A model generated the notes under the pieces. The model did not search any database and was not told the origin of the DNA. It worked only from the letters and a program-made list of their open reading frames with translations. A DNA stretch of 64,000 bases from Nyssa sinensis. Lineage: Eukaryota; Streptophyta; Magnoliopsida; Cornales; Nyssaceae. The translations under genes and the position numbers were made by a program. Positions 58,946 to 64,000 of the stretch are shown here, one piece after another. Position 1 is the stretch's first letter. Every line of letters starts with the position of its first letter. The DNA is taken from assembly GCA_008638375.1 (NCBI GenBank), contig CM018031.1, forward strand, positions 57,586,688-57,650,687. The letters run 5' to 3'.

Positions 58946-61323
58946 CAATTATGATGAATAAAAACAAATTGTATAACCAATAAAAAAATTGTTGTTTTTT
59001 AACAAAATAGGCATCTAATATATGTTTAAACTTTAAAGATATCTTGTTTTCAGTTTTTTCGGTTCAGATTTGGATAAGAATGTAAATAAGGGCAATGAAA
59101 TTCGCCCATTGATTATCATCTCATGAGCTTTTGTAGTTTTTTAGCATTAAGCAGTAGTGTCATACATTCTTTACATCAGGTGGTAGCTTAAATATAGATC
59201 AATAGATACAAGAAATCCTTACCAGACTGAACTTAAGATCAAATGCCATTCGTAGCACAGATCAAGAAAGCTCAATTCAAGAATCATTGGTATAATGTTT
59301 GTTTTAAGCAATTGGGCTATGCTAATCAATCGGGGTATATAAATCATTTGTTTCAAACAAATCAATAGATTAAGGAAAACAAATTGCTTCAGTAAACATC
59401 TTTTTATATATTTATTATTACTATTAACAATAAGAATCAAATCATTAACCTCTCTTCTCCCTCTTAGAGCCATCTAAAACATAAACTAAATATAGATACA
59501 AATAAAGATCCTATAACACAAAGATACTTCTATGAGATCTCTCTAAGAAAACACCTAGAAATTTCAAATATCTTGAAAACAACAAAGCAAATACTGAGTT
59601 TAGAACAATTCTTCTTAATTATAAGTTACCTTAATGAAGAATTTTATCATTTTTATTTTTCCAAGTGTGTAAGAAAAAAAAAAATCTATAGGTGAACTTG
59701 GTTAAAACAAGTATAGAATTCTTGACATATCAGCAATTAAGTTGTACGTCTAGCTCGGCCAACTGTCACTAGCATTCACCTTCATATAAATAATTTTCTG
59801 AAGGCCTCACTTAGCTCAATTTGTGCAATCTAAAGAATAAATAAAGGATGTTGAGACTTCAAAATTCTAATTCTACTTAAAATTCAAACTAAAAATTAAA
59901 TAGCCTTCAATTACAGACTTACATTGAAAGATCTTTAGCATATTCTTAAAACTTAATTTACTTCAATTATACTCAAATTTATCTTATAATTTTTCCCAAC
60001 GTTACCTAAGTGTGGCCTATGCCACAAAATCACAGCATATAGCTCTTAACTCAAGTGTGATTTATCCCTCTCATAATTTTTAGAATATCGCCAGACTTTA
60101 CCCAGGCCTATTCTACAGAATCACGAAGTATAACTTGTAAATTCAGTGTCTCACATCTATGGAAATTAAATATTATAAAAGAATTATAAAAATGATAAGA
60201 AGATTAAGTTGGGGGCAAATTGGCACCAAAAGGATCCAAATTACCATGGAAATCAAATAGCTTCAGAATTGTTGCTATATTGATTGCTGAAAGATATAGG
60301 AAGATAAACAAAACTTAGAAGGTTATATTGAATTGAGGTAAAAGAGGCTAATATCTTATTTTTTTTTTGGTAATTGTAATTTACTATTCTAATCTTCAAT
60401 CCAATACTCATAAACGAAACGAAGCTTAAGAATGGAAAACCCCATATATAAATTAAGACTAATCCACCATAGTAGAATTTGGTGATATTTGACAACCCTC
60501 TAATGTCTTTAAAAATTCACATAATAAAAAATTATACCTGATGAATTCAAACACCAACCCTTAGCCTCCCATTGATTTTAGAAAATAAATCAATTCTCCT
60601 AAACTGAAAATAAAAGGTTTAAGTTTCTTTCTACAGTCCATAGAAATTTCAGTTCTCACACATCTTGATGCTCATTTGGGAATACCAAACCAGATGGAAT
60701 ACCCAGGAATGTAGGTCATCTGCAAACTACAACTCCACTTTTGATAACTGTGATCCATATATGGTTGCAGAATGCATTTTTCTCTTCTTAGATGGGTCGT
60801 GGTTGTAACTTTTATTCAATCAACCCCCTTTTCAAATTTTTGCTAATTACTGGTCTTTGTAAATCTTTTATTGTTTATATTCCATATATCTGAATAGTGA
60901 ATATCTAGAAATCTTTAATTTGGTTTGATGACATAGCTTCCATATATTCAGTAAATAAGTACCATTGACTGGAATTAAATTAAATGTAATGCAGTGGTTC
61001 CTCACTCTTCTCTATCGAGTACTAGTTCCAACGGAGTTTGAAGCATGTTCCTTAGTAATTGAAATATGCAGCTTGGTGCCCGGAAAAATGTGTGCATATC
61101 ATTTCTATTTCCCTTGCCCCATCACAATTGTATTAACAGGACAGAGCACTTTCAAAGAAGACATTATCAAATACAACATAACACGAGTCGCCTTTTTCTG
61201 GGTAAAAATTCATTTTACTTTCAAGATGTTTCACCAATTAGAAAGTTTATTCAATTATACACTTACTTGGGGACAATGCTTTGCTTGCACCCCAAACAGC
61301 CAATGCTACACCTCAGGATCTCT
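58946..61323. other. intergenic region between two convergent genes
   Basis: 3' UTRs of the root-cap gene (plus) and the beta-galactosidase (minus). AATAAA occurs at 58956. AT-rich, no further gene recognised. Confidence 0.5.
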
Positions 61324-64000
61324 TCATGTACAAGAAGCTTCTACTGCTAAACTCTTTGTCACTCTGACACATGGGTCGCCAAATGTATCACTTGAGACTC
61401 CAATGCTGCAGCTCTTTGATCCAATGCAAGCCTGTAAAGGTTTTGCGCTTGTAAGTGAAAAACAATATATGTTGATTATGTCAAACAGAACCTGATGTGA
61501 AGATGCGAAAATAACTCTATTAGAAGAGTCAGTAAGATTGCACCTTCTGCACAATGGAAAGAGCCCTGCTGCTGCTGCACTGTCCATGGTTAAAACTTCC
61601 ACAAGTCCCATGAGGAGTTCCAAAGCTTGCAAACTTGATTGAAGAAATGACCTGATTAGGAAAAGGGCATTCCAGTGATAGTATAGGCCCTGATTTCCCT
61701 CCTGTTTTTTTATCCGAACTCCACAGGTCTACAGGTGGTGGGTGAGACTCTGATACATGTGAGCACAAACTTTCTATATGTCTTGTAGCAAAAGATATCT
61801 GTGTCGGATCCCCACCCATTTCTTCAAACAACACCAGAGTGTTCCCATTCGGTTGTAACCATGAACGTGGTACATGGTACCTGCAAAATCAATAAGATCA
61901 GAACCAATATTTTTTGAATAATTATAGTATTTTCAATAAAAAAAGTTCCACACTTACAGATCCTGAGATGGTTTCCCACAATTCTTGAGGCATTTGCTTG
62001 ATCTAAAAGTTCCTCTGTAATTGCAAGAGTTGGTGCAACCACTATTTGAAGCAGTATAAGTTGGCCAATAACGCCCAATGCTTTGTCCATTCACCCATGC
62101 TTCACCCTTCTCCATCCCTGTGAAGTCTAATGCAATTGGACTATTGCCAGCAGGGGCATCAAAATTCGTCTGAATCAAGGATTGCTTTTCTGTGTTAGTA
62201 TCTAAGGAATGAGTTCAAATTTTTCATGATAATCTTCTCAAAGATCATGATAAGTAACCCAGATGAATGGAAATCCACTGAAGGACCAAATGATAAAGCA
62301 TCTATAATTAAAGTTGATGTATAAACAATGTTTGGCTACAACATGTAAGTCCATTTAATCATAAAATAATGATGTTATGTTTCTCTATATCCAATATCAA
62401 ATTCAAACCGAGTTATAATGTTTCTAGACCCAGCTTTAAATTATATATATTACCTCAACACAAGTCAGTGTTACTTCAACCATTTGGTGTCAAATACTTT
62501 GATAGTTATGCATTCTGCTCTACATAAGCCTTATACATAAACACTTGCAAATTGAGGTTTGCAAGATTTGATTCCAATATATTCAAATGTATTTATCCCA
62601 AAAATAATGCTAAGATATATGGAACATAATATAGAAATATGAAAAGGTACATCTTGTAGAATTACCATGCCAATGGTTTATTCAAGTACTTAATCTTTAC
62701 AAAATAATACCCAAGTTGTTGTGATCCCATCCTTTATATAACTGCTTTTGTTTCCAGTCTACTGTCTCTCTCTTTTCTCAATAATAGTTTCATAAATTCA
62801 TCAATAGTCATATGCTCATTCTTAATTGTCCCACAGTAGCTTATAAGTCATGGCAGATCAAATTTCATCCTTGTATACCTAAAGTGAAAAACTCTCAGAC
62901 TTCCCTAATAATCAAGCTTTTAGTTGCTTGGAATATTTATTGGATGCCTGCTAATTCACTTCACAAATATTTTAAGAAAAAGAATCTGAATTTTATTTTT
63001 TCCATTGGATGATAGAGTTTGAACTGGGCACTATTAAGCCAGTAACCTGGAGGCCATGGATGTCGAGTGGTATGGGGTTCTCTAAGAGACCTCTCACTTG
63101 ATGGAGTTCAAGGGTTCATACATGGTAAAGAGGTCAGAGTTTAGGATTTTTCTATTATTTGGTACAAAAGAACCTGAATATTACAACTTTAACTAATACT
63201 TTAACATAAACCTGATTAAGTATCACAACTTATTAATGTGACCAGTTTCACAACTAATGAATCCCTTAATTTGTTGAAATTGTAATTAAAATATTAGAAA
63301 TGTGATATTACCTGGTACCAGATCAAGGGTTGTTTTCTGGGCAAGGTAGACTCTGATTCCCAACCTGAAGAACTTCCACTGGACAGACCTAATTCTTCAC
63401 CTTTCAGTCCAATCTGCACTCATAGAGACAAAGATGAGAGAGAGTGGAAATGAATATTACTGCATTTAATTCTTCAATCATATCAAACACGTACCCTTGA
63501 AAAGGCAGGAAAAGATCATTTCACAGCTACTATGCCTATTTAGAATCAATAATAAAAAAATTGCTTCTTCATTCAGCAACCTCATGGGATTGCAGAACAA
63601 CTTCTGTGAATTATAACATCATGGCTTTACACATACAATTTAATAGCCAATTTCTCTGCAACGAGGACCATTAACTAATTATACAGAGCAGGACATTTTG
63701 AAAATTAAAAATCAAAATGAATTGACCTGATATGTCCACTGTGCTGAGGAGATATCAACAGCAGATCCATTTTTTAAGCCTTGCAGCTTCACTGGACCAG
63801 TAATCCCAGCACCCCTCTTGTCAAAAAATGCTCCATAGTTCTAGAAAACATTTATATGATTACATTAGGCATTAGTTCTTCCCAGTGATATTTTGATTGT
63901 CAGAACAGGTTCATTATAGATAACAAATTCACTCGAATAACTCCATGTGGAACCCCCCCTGCAAGAATATAATCTAAAAACAATCTCCTCCCTTTGTTGA
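61324..64000 (-). CDS. beta-galactosidase (GH35, BGAL8-like), last five exons, partial
   Basis: Exons (minus): 63840-63727, 63413-63312, 62169-61958, 61880-61544, 61431-61324. All joins are GT-AG and in frame, and the TGA is at 61324-61326. The gene continues beyond the window; 63841-64000 is intron. The visible part is the C-terminal third: jelly-roll region with [25 protein letters not shown], the conserved [16 protein letters not shown] and [19 protein letters not shown], then a C-terminal SUEL-type lectin domain ([20 protein letters not shown] to [10 protein letters not shown]). Plant BGALs trim galactose from cell-wall polymers in the apoplast. The lectin domain and sequence pattern point to the BGAL8 group, while the catalytic Glu residues lie in the missing N-terminal part. 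No defect was seen in these exons. Confidence 0.93.
62170..63311 (-). other. large intron of the beta-galactosidase gene
   Basis: A 1142 bp AT-rich intron between exons 63413-63312 and 62169-61958. No inserted element was recognised. Confidence 0.7.

Noticed and set aside
60965..61495. 176-codon plus-strand frame
   Set aside because: It overlaps the last exon and 3' UTR of the minus-strand beta-galactosidase and shows no domain of its own.
1..64000. CRISPR array, tRNA, rRNA or bacterial operon
   Set aside because: No regularly spaced short repeats, no cloverleaf with the conserved tRNA boxes, no rRNA core sequence and no polycistronic gene order were seen.

Overview
The window reads as nuclear DNA of a flowering plant, a eudicot by protein resemblance; I cannot name the species. 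Genes have short exons, GT-AG introns and long AT-rich introns, and much of the rest is LTR retrotransposons, LINE fragments and MITE-like DNA elements. No bacterial, organellar, CRISPR, rRNA or tRNA feature was seen.

Layout. 1-1580 is the 3' end of an LTR retrotransposon with its 3' LTR. 2641-3225 (minus) is exon 1 of an ankyrin-repeat gene with a premature stop. 3391-15116 is a giant imperfect palindrome: two Copia elements head to head, each ending outward in an LTR, with 5.8 kb arms and a 79 bp loop. A third LTR of the family, with its primer binding site, lies at 16092-16522; between it and the palindrome is a fragment resembling the membrane part of ankyrin-PGG proteins. 16958-19463 holds a hAT-type and a PIF/Harbinger-type element, both with target site duplications.

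Host genes. (1) 21510-32789 (minus): complete GRIK/SnAK kinase, 11 coding exons, 404 residues, the kinase that activates SnRK1. Its introns hold two copies of a MITE, a short LTR element with a gag remnant, a tandem duplication that carries that element's LTR tip, and a LINE fragment. (2) 40554-54315 (plus): complete PDX2, the glutaminase subunit of plastid-independent vitamin B6 (PLP) synthase, 7 exons, 251 residues. Its 9.4 kb intron 4 holds a decayed Copia element that was itself hit by a hAT element (perfect 8 bp duplication); intron 5 holds a LINE fragment. (3) 57239-58928 (plus): secreted root-cap/LEA-like protein, 2 exons, 499 residues, with a long Asn-Gly tract made by a recently expanded repeat. 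(4) 61324 to the window end (minus): last five exons of a BGAL8-like beta-galactosidase with a C-terminal SUEL lectin domain.

The genes do not form a pathway together. All exon joins were checked by reading frame, splice dinucleotides and continuity with the known families; every host CDS closes in frame. The most unusual object is the Copia palindrome, whose arms share two defects (an RNase H deletion and a nonsense codon) and whose outer LTRs point toward ankyrin-type sequence on each side.
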